From the NCBI RefSeq assembly GCF_019703875.1, contig NZ_AP024110.1, positions 558,001 through 622,000 of the forward strand: 64,000 bases of DNA. The letters are read 5' to 3'. Source of the stretch: Methyloradius palustris (lineage in GTDB: Bacteria > Pseudomonadota > Gammaproteobacteria > Burkholderiales > Methylophilaceae). Position 1 is the first letter of the stretch. Each line of letters starts with the position of its first letter. Positions 35,901 to 44,364 of the stretch are shown here, piece after piece. Both the position numbers and the translations under genes were made by a program. A model generated the notes under the pieces. That model was given only the letters and a program-made list of their open reading frames with translations, made no database searches and had not been told where the DNA came from.

Positions 35901-38412
35901 GTACCGTACGCTGTTCGCCACTATTAAGAGTGGTGCCAGTGCAAGTGAGTGTTGGCGTGCTACCAGCGCCGTAGCTTTGCCCAGCCGTTAAGCCAGTACA
36001 TGTTGGTGCACCAGAAGTCCAATTGGTTGGGGTGATGGAAATCACTGTAAAACCAGGGTCAGCGGCTGCTACGGTAAAGGTATCTGTTACAGAGACATTG
36101 GCTGCTTGTGAGGGGCCGTTATTGCGGAACGTAAGAACGTAGGTAGCATCGGTGCCAGCTTTTGTAGTGGATGGCGTTAATATTTTGGAAACCATTTCTA
36201 CATCCGCGATTGGGGCAATCTGTACTGCTACGGAAGCGCTATTATTGGAGGTGTTTGTGTCGCCTTGAGTGGTCGAGGTAGCAGTGGCGGTATTAGTAAA
36301 TGAACCGCTATTGAGATTGCGACTGACGGGGATGGTGAAGGTAACAGTATCTCCGTTTTTTAGTACGCCAGAGTTTTGCGTACATACTAGTACCGTAGTC
36401 TGTGATGCGTCCATCGCACAAGTGAATGCAGCAGTGGAGCCTTGGGTGTAATTTGTTGCGATGATGGTTGCAGCAGCTGCGCTAGGTGTATCACTACGGT
36501 AACCAGGAATCGGGTCGCGAATCACAATATCCTGTGCATCAACCGTGGTGCTATTGTTTCTTAGCACTACGGTATATGTCATTGTCGATTCGTTAGACTC
36601 TAGCGAGGCATTAGTCCCGCCTGTTGTGCTGACTGTTTTAGTTACAGCAAGATCAACGGAGTTGGTTGCTTGAGTTACGCTGACGTTTGCGCTGGTGGTT
36701 TGGCCACCAGGGAACCAGCACTGAGAACCAGCAACGCAAGAAACTCCAGCGTTATTAGTTGCTGTATAAGCGGCACCCTTGACCAGCGATTTAGTGATAA
36801 TAGTAAGGGTGGCATTCGCGCCACTTGCTAAAGGATTCTTATATGTACAAGTAACTGTTGTTGCTGCTGGATTCAGAGTGTTAGGCGGAGTCACTACATT
36901 GTCACAACTCCAGTCAGTAGTAGTTGAGAAACTAACAAAATTCTCATCAGCTGTATTGATAGTATCGGTGACTTCAATCGTGTTAGCACTCGCAGGTAAT
37001 GGCCCCTGATTTCCAACCCGGATTGTGCTGGTAATGTTTTGGCCTTCAGCAACCGGGTTAGGCGTACGTGACTTGTTTAAAGTCAGGCCTGCCCCATTTG
37101 GTGAAACATTTAAATTGATGCTGGCTGTGTTGTTGCTGCTGACAGGGTCAGCTGGATTACCAGCATTGTGCGCAATGGTTGCCTGGATATTATTGAATGT
37201 CTGGACACTTGTTACAGTGGGCGCTGTGGCTACAATAGAGATACTGTCGGTAAGCCCAACAGTGTAGTTGCCTGTATTTACGCAAGTGACCAGATTGCTG
37301 CCAGAAACCGTGCAAGCATTCCAATTGGCGCCAGTTGGCGTAGCTGAGACAAACGTAAATGCTGCGGGTAACTGGTAAGTAACGGTAATGCCATTGGTCG
37401 CATCACTAGGCCCCTGATTGGTAGCTTGCACGCTGAAAGTGACATCTGTGTTTGATATAGCAGGTGATTGGCTAGGTGTGCCTTGGGTAATCTGCAAGTC
37501 AGCACCAGGGCTAATGGCAACAGAACCAGTTAAACTATTATTGTTTGGGTTGGGGTCAGCCACTGTAGAACTAATGAGTGGAGTAATCGCTGCATTACCT
37601 GAGCCTGCGGTTACTTTAGTGACTAGGTTAAGACCACTGAAAGTATCGCCATTCGCCAATACTGGGCCTGTACAAGTAACATCTTGACCTGCTGCTGAAC
37701 AGCTAAAGCCGCCGCCACTTCCCGAAACAAACGATAGCGAGCCAGGGAGTGTTACTTTGACCGTGGAGTTTGTTGCATCATTAGGCCCTTGATTGCCACC
37801 TGCAATCGCCCAGGTAATATTGCTGCCGCCATTCACTGGGTCGGGCGTGCCATTAAGTGAGGTTAAGCGTAAATCAGCCCCATTGTTAATGGTTGTATTT
37901 TGGGTGGAGGTGTTATTGCCTGAGTTGCTTTCTGCGGTGGATGTAGCCGCCGTTGCTGACATATTGATGGTATTGCCAGTCGTGGCAGTTGTGGCAACGA
38001 GCAAAGAGATATTAGTGTTGCTTCCGCTACCCGCCAGATTGCCAGTGAGTGTACATACGATATCGTTACCCGCTGTTACAGTACCAGCTGCTGGGCATGT
38101 ACCGCCACTCATGGTGGCACCCTCATAAGTGGTGGTAAGTGGTAGTGGGATCGTAACGGTGACGTTGCTTGCTGGGTCGCTACCATTATTACTGGCAACG
38201 ATGGTGTAAGTGATGGTGCCGCCGCGTGCCGCGGGGTCTGGTGAATCAGTGAATGTGGAAATTAGTAGGTCAGTTGCTGCGTAAGCAGGTAAAGCAACCA
38301 AAGCCAACAAGCCTAATAATATGAATCGACTGGCTTTTATGGTGAGCGATTGTAATAACCATTTTGAACGCGCACGGGTTGATTGATCAACTGAAGGTCG
38401 ACTTATATTCAC
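32995..38412 (-). CDS. Giant DUF11 / SdrD-B-like repeat surface protein with OmpA-like C-terminus
   Basis: This 1805-residue protein begins with a long signal peptide (hydrophobic core FILLGLLALVALPAYA, ending about residue 45). It then has about eight to nine DUF11-type Ig-like modules (about 46-1070; recurring text DL-x-I-x-...-DP-V-x-x-G-x-x-x-T-Y and NNTA/NNSA ends). SdrD-B/Cna-B-like modules follow (about 1075-1290 and again near 1640), with Ca-binding-like loops DPNDNGIQNTGE and DDQNANGYQDEGE. The last part (about 1700-1790) reads VRLDLNGAAFAPNQTELLPEW and resembles a degenerate OmpA domain. The start is GTG behind AAGGGG. It is coupled to the barrel gene by a 4-base overlap and is divergent from a two-component operon. 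Likely a long secreted or surface stalk; the partner barrel may anchor it. Confidence 0.83.
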   Translation of the reverse strand: MNISRPSVDQSTRARSKWLLQSLTIKASRFILLGLLALVALPAYAATDLLISTFTDSPDPAARGGTITYTIVASNNGSDPASNVTVTIPLPLTTTYEGATMSGGTCPAAGTVTAGNDIVCTLTGNLAGSGSNTNISLLVATTATTGNTINMSATAATSTAESNSGNNTSTQNTTINNGADLRLTSLNGTPDPVNGGSNITWAIAGGNQGPNDATNSTVKVTLPGSLSFVSGSGGGFSCSAAGQDVTCTGPVLANGDTFSGLNLVTKVTAGSGNAAITPLISSTVADPNPNNNSLTGSVAISPGADLQITQGTPSQSPAISNTDVTFSVQATNQGPSDATNGITVTYQLPAAFTFVSATPTGANWNACTVSGSNLVTCVNTGNYTVGLTDSISIVATAPTVTSVQTFNNIQATIAHNAGNPADPVSSNNTASINLNVSPNGAGLTLNKSRTPNPVAEGQNITSTIRVGNQGPLPASANTIEVTDTINTADENFVSFSTTTDWSCDNVVTPPNTLNPAATTVTCTYKNPLASGANATLTIITKSLVKGAAYTATNNAGVSCVAGSQCWFPGGQTTSANVSVTQATNSVDLAVTKTVSTTGGTNASLESNESTMTYTVVLRNNSTTVDAQDIVIRDPIPGYRSDTPSAAAATIIATNYTQGSTAAFTCAMDASQTTVLVCTQNSGVLKNGDTVTFTIPVSRNLNSGSFTNTATATSTTQGDTNTSNNSASVAVQIAPIADVEMVSKILTPSTTKAGTDATYVLTFRNNGPSQAANVSVTDTFTVAAADPGFTVISITPTNWTSGAPTCTGLTAGQSYGAGSTPTLTCTGTTLNSGEQRTVQIVVRPNWKSGQSADWTIPNTASITTSTAENINGTDGGNNSKTALLTVQAASVDLLINNNDNVDPLGYDASNSGNNAQNDVIYTINTVNNGPSLATGVRFTYAITPATGKTVRFLGDSAVAGPPSGSICNNIGSEVTGPNTLTISCVYTGTDSNLDNGASRNRYLSVRMLSTPASGGDIENSIATVFANETDSNSSNNTETETTTVRSDIAPNNLSLSGKVFIDPNDNGIQNTGEVGISGVTITLSGTTSTGVDVCTLITCTVQTAGDGSYIFTGLPTSNATGYRLVESQPSGYTDGKDQVGSLGSITPTRTAGTIINAGTDSFIVALTGAISGSGYNFGESTPAGGFASISGHVWLDNNHDRKFDTSTDTAQSGWIVELLLNNTLVTSTTTETSGNDIGSYSFTGLAPGTGYQVRFRNPNTGVLYGRPVTNEDANGNNPGSANTRDGTLNDITLAPGQDLVQQSLPLDPSGLVYNSVTRLPVAGAVVTISGPAGFDAATGLVGGIANQTQTTGIDGRYTFLLIPKVPVPGDQGAPDGVYTITVTSVPSGFAAAPSTIIPVCNTSVPLNVGSIPSVALVQQSASPPTTSVIDNPATCAVSTDSTFANGSGLVTTRYYFTFNLTSASSNVVNNNIPIDPILGGSVIVTKTTPLVNVTKGDLVPYTITVKNSLATVINVQDRIPPGFKYRTGSATVNGVAIEPTAAGRDLTWVNQSFTAGETKTYKLILIVGTGVGEGEYINQAWALNGATGTLLSNVAAATVRVTPDPTFDCSDIIGKVFDDQNANGYQDEGEPGIANVRVVTVRGLLVTTDPEGRFHVACADIPQADHGANFVMKLDERTLPSGYRLTTENPRDVRVTRGKMVKLNFGATVHRVVRLDLNGAAFAPNQTELLPEWQQALEGMPDRLASRPSVLRIAYNSGSDDPALCKKRLEAVAKKMDKLWKDKQKGGGANAPLYPLVIETAVEAQQ

Positions 38413-38427
38413 TTACATTCCCCTTAT

Positions 38428-38448
38428 CGTATTGCAATATGCAATACG
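38428..38448. promoter_or_regulatory. Inverted repeat just upstream of the DUF11 gene
   Basis: CGTATTGC (38428-38435) and GCAATACG (38441-38448) form a perfect inverted repeat with a five-base spacer, 16 bases from the GTG start of the DUF11 gene. It could be an operator or an mRNA leader hairpin. Confidence 0.5.
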
Positions 38449-38640
38449 TACTTAAACTAAAAATATGCTAAAAATTGCGGTGTTATGGCATTGAAGCCCA
38501 CCTTATTATTAATTTACAACCTTCTCCTCGGGCGAGAATTTAACATGAAATAATTTTATCTCATGAAAAATTACATTCACCGCGTCGATATTGCCTTCTA
38601 GGCAAGTTACGCATGGATTTTATGGCATCTTTTGCAAATA

Positions 38641-38654
38641 AATTGTTAACAATT
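38641..38654. promoter_or_regulatory. 14-base perfect palindrome in the divergent control region
   Basis: AATTGTTAACAATT is fully self-complementary. It is followed by the related half-site string TGTCAATTG. It lies about 125 bases before the response regulator and about 230 bases before the DUF11 gene, so it is a candidate regulator-binding site. Confidence 0.45.
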
Positions 38655-38778
38655 GTCAATTGCGGCATTTTCTTATCGGAATGTGCTAAAAAACAACGCA
38701 TTATCAGCAAAACGCCTACATACAAGAGGCGCGGTGCCTGCGCAAAATACTCATTGATTTGAATAGAAGGAGATACTC

Positions 38779-39465
38779 ATGCGGATTGCCGCACTAGACG
38801 ACAATATTGATGAATTGGATTTAGTCAGAAAAACCATGTTGTCTATTGGGCATGAATGCCATGTATTCAGTAAGGGCGAGGCTTTGTTGCGCGCTCTGGG
38901 GCGAGAGAGTTTCGACCTTATTTTATTGGATTGGGAGTTGCCTGATATATCTGGTCCAGAAATTGTGGAATGGATCCGCACTAATATTGCCGATCCCATC
39001 CCCGTGTTGATGCTCACCAACCGCAGTGAAGAAGTTGATGTGGTGCATGCACTGTCTATTGGCGCAGATGATTTCATGACCAAGCCTATTCGCGCAAAGG
39101 AGTTGACGGCGAGGGTACAGGCGATATTACGTCGGCTATATCCACCGCAAGAAAAGGCGGAATACATCTGGGGTAAATATCGTTTTGTGACTTCAAGCCA
39201 GCAGTTGGAGTTTGATGGCCAGCCCGTTGTATTAAAAACCAAAGAATATGAGTTGGCATTGTTCCTGTTTAGAAATCTGGGACGATTGCTCTCACGCCAA
39301 TATTTAAAAGAGCAGCTATGGGGAATAAAAGCTGCTGAATTGAATTCACGCTCGCTAGACACCCACGTATCTTCCGTTCGCAACAAACTTGGACTAAATC
39401 CACAAAATGGCTTTCGATTAACTTCAGTCTATGGTTTCGGGTATAGGCTAGAAATCGCCGAATAA
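38779..39465 (+). CDS. OmpR/PhoB-type response regulator
   Basis: The 228-residue protein has a receiver domain (about 1-115) with the acidic pocket ALDDN, the phosphate-accepting Asp51 in LILLDWELPD, the MLTN Thr switch and the conserved Lys in TKPIRA. A C-terminal winged-helix domain (about 130-226) shows LKTKEYELALFLFRNLGRLLSRQYLKEQLWG and SLDTHVSSVRNKLGL. A clear GGAG ribosome site precedes the ATG. It is the first gene of an operon with a LysM-FecR protein and a CHASE2 kinase and is divergent from the DUF11/OmpA pair, its most likely target. Confidence 0.94.
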   Translation: MRIAALDDNIDELDLVRKTMLSIGHECHVFSKGEALLRALGRESFDLILLDWELPDISGPEIVEWIRTNIADPIPVLMLTNRSEEVDVVHALSIGADDFMTKPIRAKELTARVQAILRRLYPPQEKAEYIWGKYRFVTSSQQLEFDGQPVVLKTKEYELALFLFRNLGRLLSRQYLKEQLWGIKAAELNSRSLDTHVSSVRNKLGLNPQNGFRLTSVYGFGYRLEIAE

Positions 39466-39512
39466 AGATATTCATAGTAAGATTGATTGAATTCTTTTTG
39501 GTCAGTCTAGCG

Positions 39513-41129
39513 ATGAACACAAACTATCTACTTAGCTCTGCATTATTCATATTAATTACTGGTGTTACACCACCACTTTATGCGGCGACCGATACGCATA
39601 AAGTGGTTAAAGGCGATACGCTTTATCAATTATCAAAACAGTATTTAGGCAACTCTAATGCCTGGCATGCATTTTTGCGCGTGAATACTATTAAAAACCC
39701 TCGTCAGTTAGTGCCCGGTTCCACGCTGGTTATTCCCACTATTGATACTCAACTCGTGACTATTGTGTATGTGCAAGGAGATGTCGAGCTGCTCTCTAGT
39801 GAGGGTGTTGCTGGCAAAGCCTTACAGATGGAAGATGTGCTGGCAGCAGGTGCGCAAGTGAGGGTTGGGAAAAATAGTTATGTCAGCTTTCAGTTTAAAG
39901 ATGGCTCAATTGCACGCGTCCTTTCCGAGTCTGTCATTCGTTTGAGCCAGTTGCCAGCGGTGAACGCCAAGCTACGCAAAAATACTTTATTGAAGCTGGA
40001 TAAAGGCGTGGTCGATATCTCAGTCATTCCGCGTATCAATAAAAAAGCTCCTTTTGAAGTGACTACGCCTATGGCTGCGGCAGCAGTCCGGGGCACACGT
40101 TTTGGCGTGTCCGTGTCTGAGCAAGACCAGACATCCAGTGATGTCACGCATGGTGTGGTGGCATTTAGCACATTAACTGTCACTAAAAATGCCAAAACGC
40201 GCAGTGCGGCCTTGCATGCGGGTGAGGGAGCTGCAGTGAGTGCCGATGGGCGATTGGGACAGGTGCATCCACTACTTGCAGCACCTGATGTCTCTATTTT
40301 GCCCGAGGTGATCAGTGATGAAGGTTTTATCCATTTTGATGTGCCACCGTTAAGCGGGGCGAGCATTTATCGTGCGCGCATAGCCAAAGATTCAGCGTTG
40401 GAGCAAGTTGTACAGAATGCTGAATTTACGACTTCTGATATTCGTTTTTCAGCCTTGGCAGATGGTGATTACACACTGGGATTGCGTGGGGTAGATGGAG
40501 AAGGCATTTTGGGCTATGAGGCGACTCGCCACTTTAAAGTAAAAGCCACGCCTGCTTACCCTTTTTACATCAAACCTTCACTGGGCGAAGTCGTAGCGAG
40601 CGATGTGAAATTCAACTGCACCAATGTTGCTGGCGCCAGCAGTTATCATCTGCAAGTGGCCACTGATATGGCATTCAGCACGCTGGAATTAGATGCGCCC
40701 AACCTAGAGAGTTGTGCCTATGATGCAAGTGCATTGAAACTAGGGGAATATTTCTGGCGCATTTCATCGACTGTAGTCAATTCAGACAAGCAGACTGAAG
40801 AAGGCCCTTTTAGCAGCCCAAGCAGCTTTGTTGTCAGCGACAGCAATTTAACTCAATTACCCACCACCATTTACTGGATAGCAGAACCTGAACTTAGCTA
40901 TACGTTGCAAATCAGCAAGGATGCACAGTTCGCGGAGATGCTTGATCAAGAGCTGTTAAGTAAGCCTGAATTTGGAATCGAGAATTTACCAGGGGGTAGC
41001 TATTTTGTGCGCTTGCAGCCTAAATCTAAAGAGGGATTAACAGGCCCAGTTTCAACGGTAAGAACATTCAATATCAAGCTGCCTGAGCAACCTGCCACCG
41101 AGCGTACTTGGATGGATAAAGCGAAATAA
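39513..41129 (+). CDS. LysM and FecR domain periplasmic protein
   Basis: The ATG at 39513 gives a signal peptide (MNTNYLLSSALFILITGVTPPLYA). A frame extension to a TTG at 39483 is less likely. A LysM peptidoglycan-binding motif follows (about 28-75: HKVVKGDTLYQLSKQYLGNSNAWHAF, then PGSTLVIP). A FecR domain comes next (about 80-190: VGKNSYVSFQFKDGSIARV and AAAAVRGTRFGVSV). Two or three Ig/FN3-like modules end the protein (about 240-520). FecR domains usually sense signals for an anti-sigma partner, but no sigma factor is encoded here; the gene lies between a response regulator and a histidine kinase. It probably monitors the cell wall or envelope for that pair. Confidence 0.88.
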   Translation: MNTNYLLSSALFILITGVTPPLYAATDTHKVVKGDTLYQLSKQYLGNSNAWHAFLRVNTIKNPRQLVPGSTLVIPTIDTQLVTIVYVQGDVELLSSEGVAGKALQMEDVLAAGAQVRVGKNSYVSFQFKDGSIARVLSESVIRLSQLPAVNAKLRKNTLLKLDKGVVDISVIPRINKKAPFEVTTPMAAAAVRGTRFGVSVSEQDQTSSDVTHGVVAFSTLTVTKNAKTRSAALHAGEGAAVSADGRLGQVHPLLAAPDVSILPEVISDEGFIHFDVPPLSGASIYRARIAKDSALEQVVQNAEFTTSDIRFSALADGDYTLGLRGVDGEGILGYEATRHFKVKATPAYPFYIKPSLGEVVASDVKFNCTNVAGASSYHLQVATDMAFSTLELDAPNLESCAYDASALKLGEYFWRISSTVVNSDKQTEEGPFSSPSSFVVSDSNLTQLPTTIYWIAEPELSYTLQISKDAQFAEMLDQELLSKPEFGIENLPGGSYFVRLQPKSKEGLTGPVSTVRTFNIKLPEQPATERTWMDKAK

Positions 41130-41153
41130 TGCGTTATTAGCTTAACCACTATT

Positions 41154-43505
41154 TTGAGCATTACCTCACCAAGCCAGTTACCACATTTTTTGCGCTACCG
41201 CATGAGTTGGCTAGCTATCGCCTTTTGCATCGTTCTGATGGTTGGCTGGCTATCTGCGCAAACCACCTTGGTGCAGATGAACCGCCTGATTCAAGACTTT
41301 GTCATCGCAATGCAAGGCCATGCACTGCAAGATAAAGTTGTCATTGTAGCTATCGACGACACCAGTATTGCCACGCTTGGTAGATGGCCATGGCGGCGGG
41401 CCTTGCATGCCGAACTGTTGCATCGCTTGCATGCCGATCAGGCAAAAGTCGTGGGCCTGGATATACTTTTTACTGAGCCCGACAAGCGATATCCAATAGA
41501 CGATGCCACACTCGCTGCTGCAATCAAACAAAACTCGCCAGTCGTGCTGCCACTCTTGGTTCAAAGCCAGAATGGCTTTGCCATAGCTACACAGCCACTC
41601 AAAGATTACGCCGAAGCTGCTACAGCAATCGGCCATGTCCAATTGAAAGTGGATAGCGATGGCATAGTACGTAGCGTTTCTCTGCAAGAACAAGTGGACA
41701 ATATTTCCCAGCCTAATTTTGCACTCTCGCTATTAAACGCAGGCGGTGAGACCATCGAACAGGGCAGTGCTATCAATGCCAATACATCTGGCAATCTCCA
41801 ACATCAAGCCCCCACGCTGATTCCTTATGCTGGTGGAGCGGGGTATTTTCCGCGTATATCTTACCTTGATGTGCTTCAGGGTAATGTGCCCAAGGGTACT
41901 TTTTCTGGCAAATATGTCATTGTTGGCGCAACCGCTGCAGGTATAGGCGACCAGTATGCAACGCCAACCACGAATAAAGATCAGTTAATGCCCGGTGTTG
42001 AAATCCTCGCCAACATTACCGATGCACTACTGCGCAACACGCCACTCAACTCAGCCACAGCCTTGCAGAATATAGGCTTGAATGTCTGTTTCGTCATACT
42101 CGCGTTGATTGGGTTTGCGCTACTAGAGCCACTGCGTGCTTTGTTATTGACGGTAGTGCTTGGTATTCTGCTTGTGGCGACTACGTACTTAGCTGGAAAT
42201 GCGATTGGAATTCTATTTGCGCCATCTGCTGGCATTCTGGGTTTGGTGTTTGTGTATCCGCTTTGGAGTTGGCATCGTCTGGATGCGGCAACAAGATTTC
42301 TCACTGACGAATACAACGCACTGCAGAACGATACAGATAGTTTTTATGCACGCACTGCCCAATTGGGCGCTAAAGACTTTTTAGATAAGCGTATCGCCGC
42401 ACTCGATGGGGCAACCAGGCAATTGCGCAATCTACACCGCTTTATCAGCGATAGTGTGAACGCCTTGCCAGATGCCACTTTGATTTGTGGTGTGGATGGC
42501 AAGGTGCGGATTGCAAACTCTGCTGCTCACCGCCATTTTGCATCATTGAATTTACCTGATTTAGTGGCTTGTGATCTGCATATGCTGGTGAAAGACGTAC
42601 TTTCTACTGAAAATCACTTGCCTATTATCACGCAGGATATGCTGTATATGCCCAGCCATATTGAAGGCGAAGGCAGAGATGGCCGCGGTCGTGATTTACT
42701 GGTGAAATGCGTGCCCTGTTTTAATGCAGAAGAACAACATATCGGCTGGATACTAAGCTTGGTCGATGTCACTCAATTGTGGCAAGCCGAACGTGATCGC
42801 GACGAAGCTTTCCGCTTTATCACGCACGACATTCGCTCGCCAATCTCTTCAATCATCTCTTTGCTTGAATTGCAAAGGCTGGATAAAAATGAGCCTGCAT
42901 CCAAGTCGATATTGGTAGATCACTTACTTGATAAGATTGAACAGCAAGCCACTAATGCACTTGATCTTACCGAGAGCTTTGTCACGTTATCGCGAGCCAA
43001 ATCCAGCCAATACCAACTGGTGCAACTTGATTTGGTGGACTTGTTAAATGAGGTGGTCGATGACGCTTGGGCACAGGCAAAAATTCGCGCAATCACGATT
43101 AAGATTATTGCGTTTCCCGAAGATGCGTGGGTGATGGCGGATCGTGAAATGATGAAACGGTCGCTGATAAATGTGCTGGGTAACGCCATCAAATTTAGCC
43201 CAGATAGTGCGCTGGTGACCTGCAGTATTAGTAGTGTTTTCAGGCAAGCTAATCATGAATTTTGGGATATTGCCATTACTGACGAGGGGCTAGGTATTCC
43301 ATTAGAAAAGCAGGATGATTTGTTTCAACCCTTTAAAAGGTTGCACAACACAAGCCACCCCGAAATCACAGGCACAGGCTTAGGCTTGGCTTTTGCCTAT
43401 GCCGTAGTGCAGAGGCATGGTGGTGAAATAACCGTGAGCAATGGCGCAACTGCGGGTGCAACTTTTCATATTGTTTTGCCACGGTTGATGGACTTGAACA
43501 TTTAA
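41154..43505 (+). CDS. CHASE2-domain sensor histidine kinase
   Basis: The 783-residue membrane kinase begins with a transmembrane segment (about 17-36), followed by a periplasmic CHASE2 domain (about 40-300: VIVAIDDTSIATLGRWPWRR, VGLDILFTEPD, GKYVIVGATAAGIGDQY, MPGVEILANITDALL). Three further membrane helices (about 305-375) and a PAS-like region (about 425-540) come next. The dimerisation domain has the phosphate-accepting His near residue 558 (HDIRSPISS), and the ATPase domain shows GNAIKFSPDS, ITDEGLGIP and GTGLGLAFAY. The only start in the first residues is TTG 41154; ATG 41202 at the membrane segment is the alternative. It is the cognate kinase for the response regulator two genes upstream. 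Its 3' end overlaps the next, opposite gene by 4 bases. Confidence 0.92.
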   Translation: MSITSPSQLPHFLRYRMSWLAIAFCIVLMVGWLSAQTTLVQMNRLIQDFVIAMQGHALQDKVVIVAIDDTSIATLGRWPWRRALHAELLHRLHADQAKVVGLDILFTEPDKRYPIDDATLAAAIKQNSPVVLPLLVQSQNGFAIATQPLKDYAEAATAIGHVQLKVDSDGIVRSVSLQEQVDNISQPNFALSLLNAGGETIEQGSAINANTSGNLQHQAPTLIPYAGGAGYFPRISYLDVLQGNVPKGTFSGKYVIVGATAAGIGDQYATPTTNKDQLMPGVEILANITDALLRNTPLNSATALQNIGLNVCFVILALIGFALLEPLRALLLTVVLGILLVATTYLAGNAIGILFAPSAGILGLVFVYPLWSWHRLDAATRFLTDEYNALQNDTDSFYARTAQLGAKDFLDKRIAALDGATRQLRNLHRFISDSVNALPDATLICGVDGKVRIANSAAHRHFASLNLPDLVACDLHMLVKDVLSTENHLPIITQDMLYMPSHIEGEGRDGRGRDLLVKCVPCFNAEEQHIGWILSLVDVTQLWQAERDRDEAFRFITHDIRSPISSIISLLELQRLDKNEPASKSILVDHLLDKIEQQATNALDLTESFVTLSRAKSSQYQLVQLDLVDLLNEVVDDAWAQAKIRAITIKIIAFPEDAWVMADREMMKRSLINVLGNAIKFSPDSALVTCSISSVFRQANHEFWDIAITDEGLGIPLEKQDDLFQPFKRLHNTSHPEITGTGLGLAFAYAVVQRHGGEITVSNGATAGATFHIVLPRLMDLNI

Positions 43506-44014
43506 TTGGCAATAAAATCTTTATCAGGCCGATTGAATGATTGCATATCAGTGATGGCAGCCAAAAATCGTTTTAAGAAATTGGTGTCATTGTCTGATTG
43601 TGAAATCACGCCTTCACCAACAAACGCACCGTTGGGCATTTTTGCTGATTGTGCCGCTTTAATCACTAATTTCTCTCCGCCTTCCGAAGAGGCGACGAGC
43701 TTGCCGTTTTTATAGGCATTGCGCACAAACGATATGGTATTTTCATCATCGCACAGGTGATCGATGCCGATGCCGCCAGGGATAAATACTCCGTCATAGT
43801 TGATTGAGTTTACCTCGGCGAGGTTGCTATCAACTTCTATATTAACGCCTTGTACGCTTCTCACAACACCAGCATTACACCCTACAATTAGGCTAGAAAT
43901 GCCGCTATCCTTGAGTGCTCTGCGCACCGCCACTATCGCATCCAAATCAACGCCATCAGACGCGAGTATCGCAATATTTAAATTTTTGATGCTGTCCTGC
44001 TGGGTGGTTTTCAT
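43502..44014 (-). CDS. DJ-1/PfpI (class I glutamine amidotransferase-like) protein
   Basis: The product of about 170 residues has the DJ-1/PfpI fold markers: NIAILASDGVDLDAI at the N-terminus, YDGVFIPGGIGIDHL, and an elbow region KLVASSEGGEKLV. It resembles the free form of the C-terminal domain seen in large-subunit catalases more than active PfpI proteases. At the elbow where a nucleophilic Cys is normal it has Ser-Ser-Glu, so classical protease or glyoxalase activity is unlikely. I use ATG at about 44014; the frame opens further back to a TTG at 44041. It is convergent with the kinase gene. Its role is unknown; stress response is a guess. Confidence 0.8.
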   Translation of the reverse strand: MKTTQQDSIKNLNIAILASDGVDLDAIVAVRRALKDSGISSLIVGCNAGVVRSVQGVNIEVDSNLAEVNSINYDGVFIPGGIGIDHLCDDENTISFVRNAYKNGKLVASSEGGEKLVIKAAQSAKMPNGAFVGEGVISQSDNDTNFLKRFLAAITDMQSFNRPDKDFIAN

Positions 44015-44155
44015 AATGAGTACCCTTTCGATACAGAGCAAAATAGAGGGGTATTAATATTGATTTGTGTTGGCATATCCAAGGCTCTTTCACAGTAAAT
44101 TCATATAGAAAATACCTGTTTGCTAGCCAAGTATGGAAAGCATGTTTGCATAATT

Positions 44156-44202
44156 AAATCACTCCATCTGTCCGTTATCGTACATATGGAGTGATTTATT
44201 TT
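44156..44202 (+). terminator. Orphan hairpin with T-rich tail
   Basis: AAATCACTCCAT (44156-44167) pairs perfectly with ATGGAGTGATTT (44186-44197) around an 18-base loop and is followed by ATTTTT. No + strand gene lies directly upstream, so it may end an unannotated small RNA starting after about 44040, or act as an operator. The surrounding 44015-44364 stretch otherwise shows no gene. Confidence 0.45.
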
Positions 44203-44364
44203 TGGGCTGGTTTGTTGCTTAAGGTTGGCTATATAAGATTAGCTAGATTCGATACTTAAGTCTTCGTAGGAGTGCGCTGACTAAAAGTTAAACCTTATGC
44301 CGACTGTGAGCGTGATTGCAAAAGCCTATAGTAAATCATTGATTTTTGATTCGAGGTATAACAA

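Larger units (their letters stand above)
38413..38778. other. Divergent control region between DUF11/OmpA pair and two-component operon
   Basis: These 366 bases hold the promoters for the giant DUF11 gene (leftward) and the response-regulator operon (rightward). Two palindromes are annotated separately. A run rich in A/T lies around 38450-38580. No coding potential is seen. Confidence 0.55.

Noticed and set aside
33024..38128. Many + and - frames of 60-110 codons within the DUF11 gene
   Set aside because: All are shadows of one 1805-codon frame with continuous domain structure.
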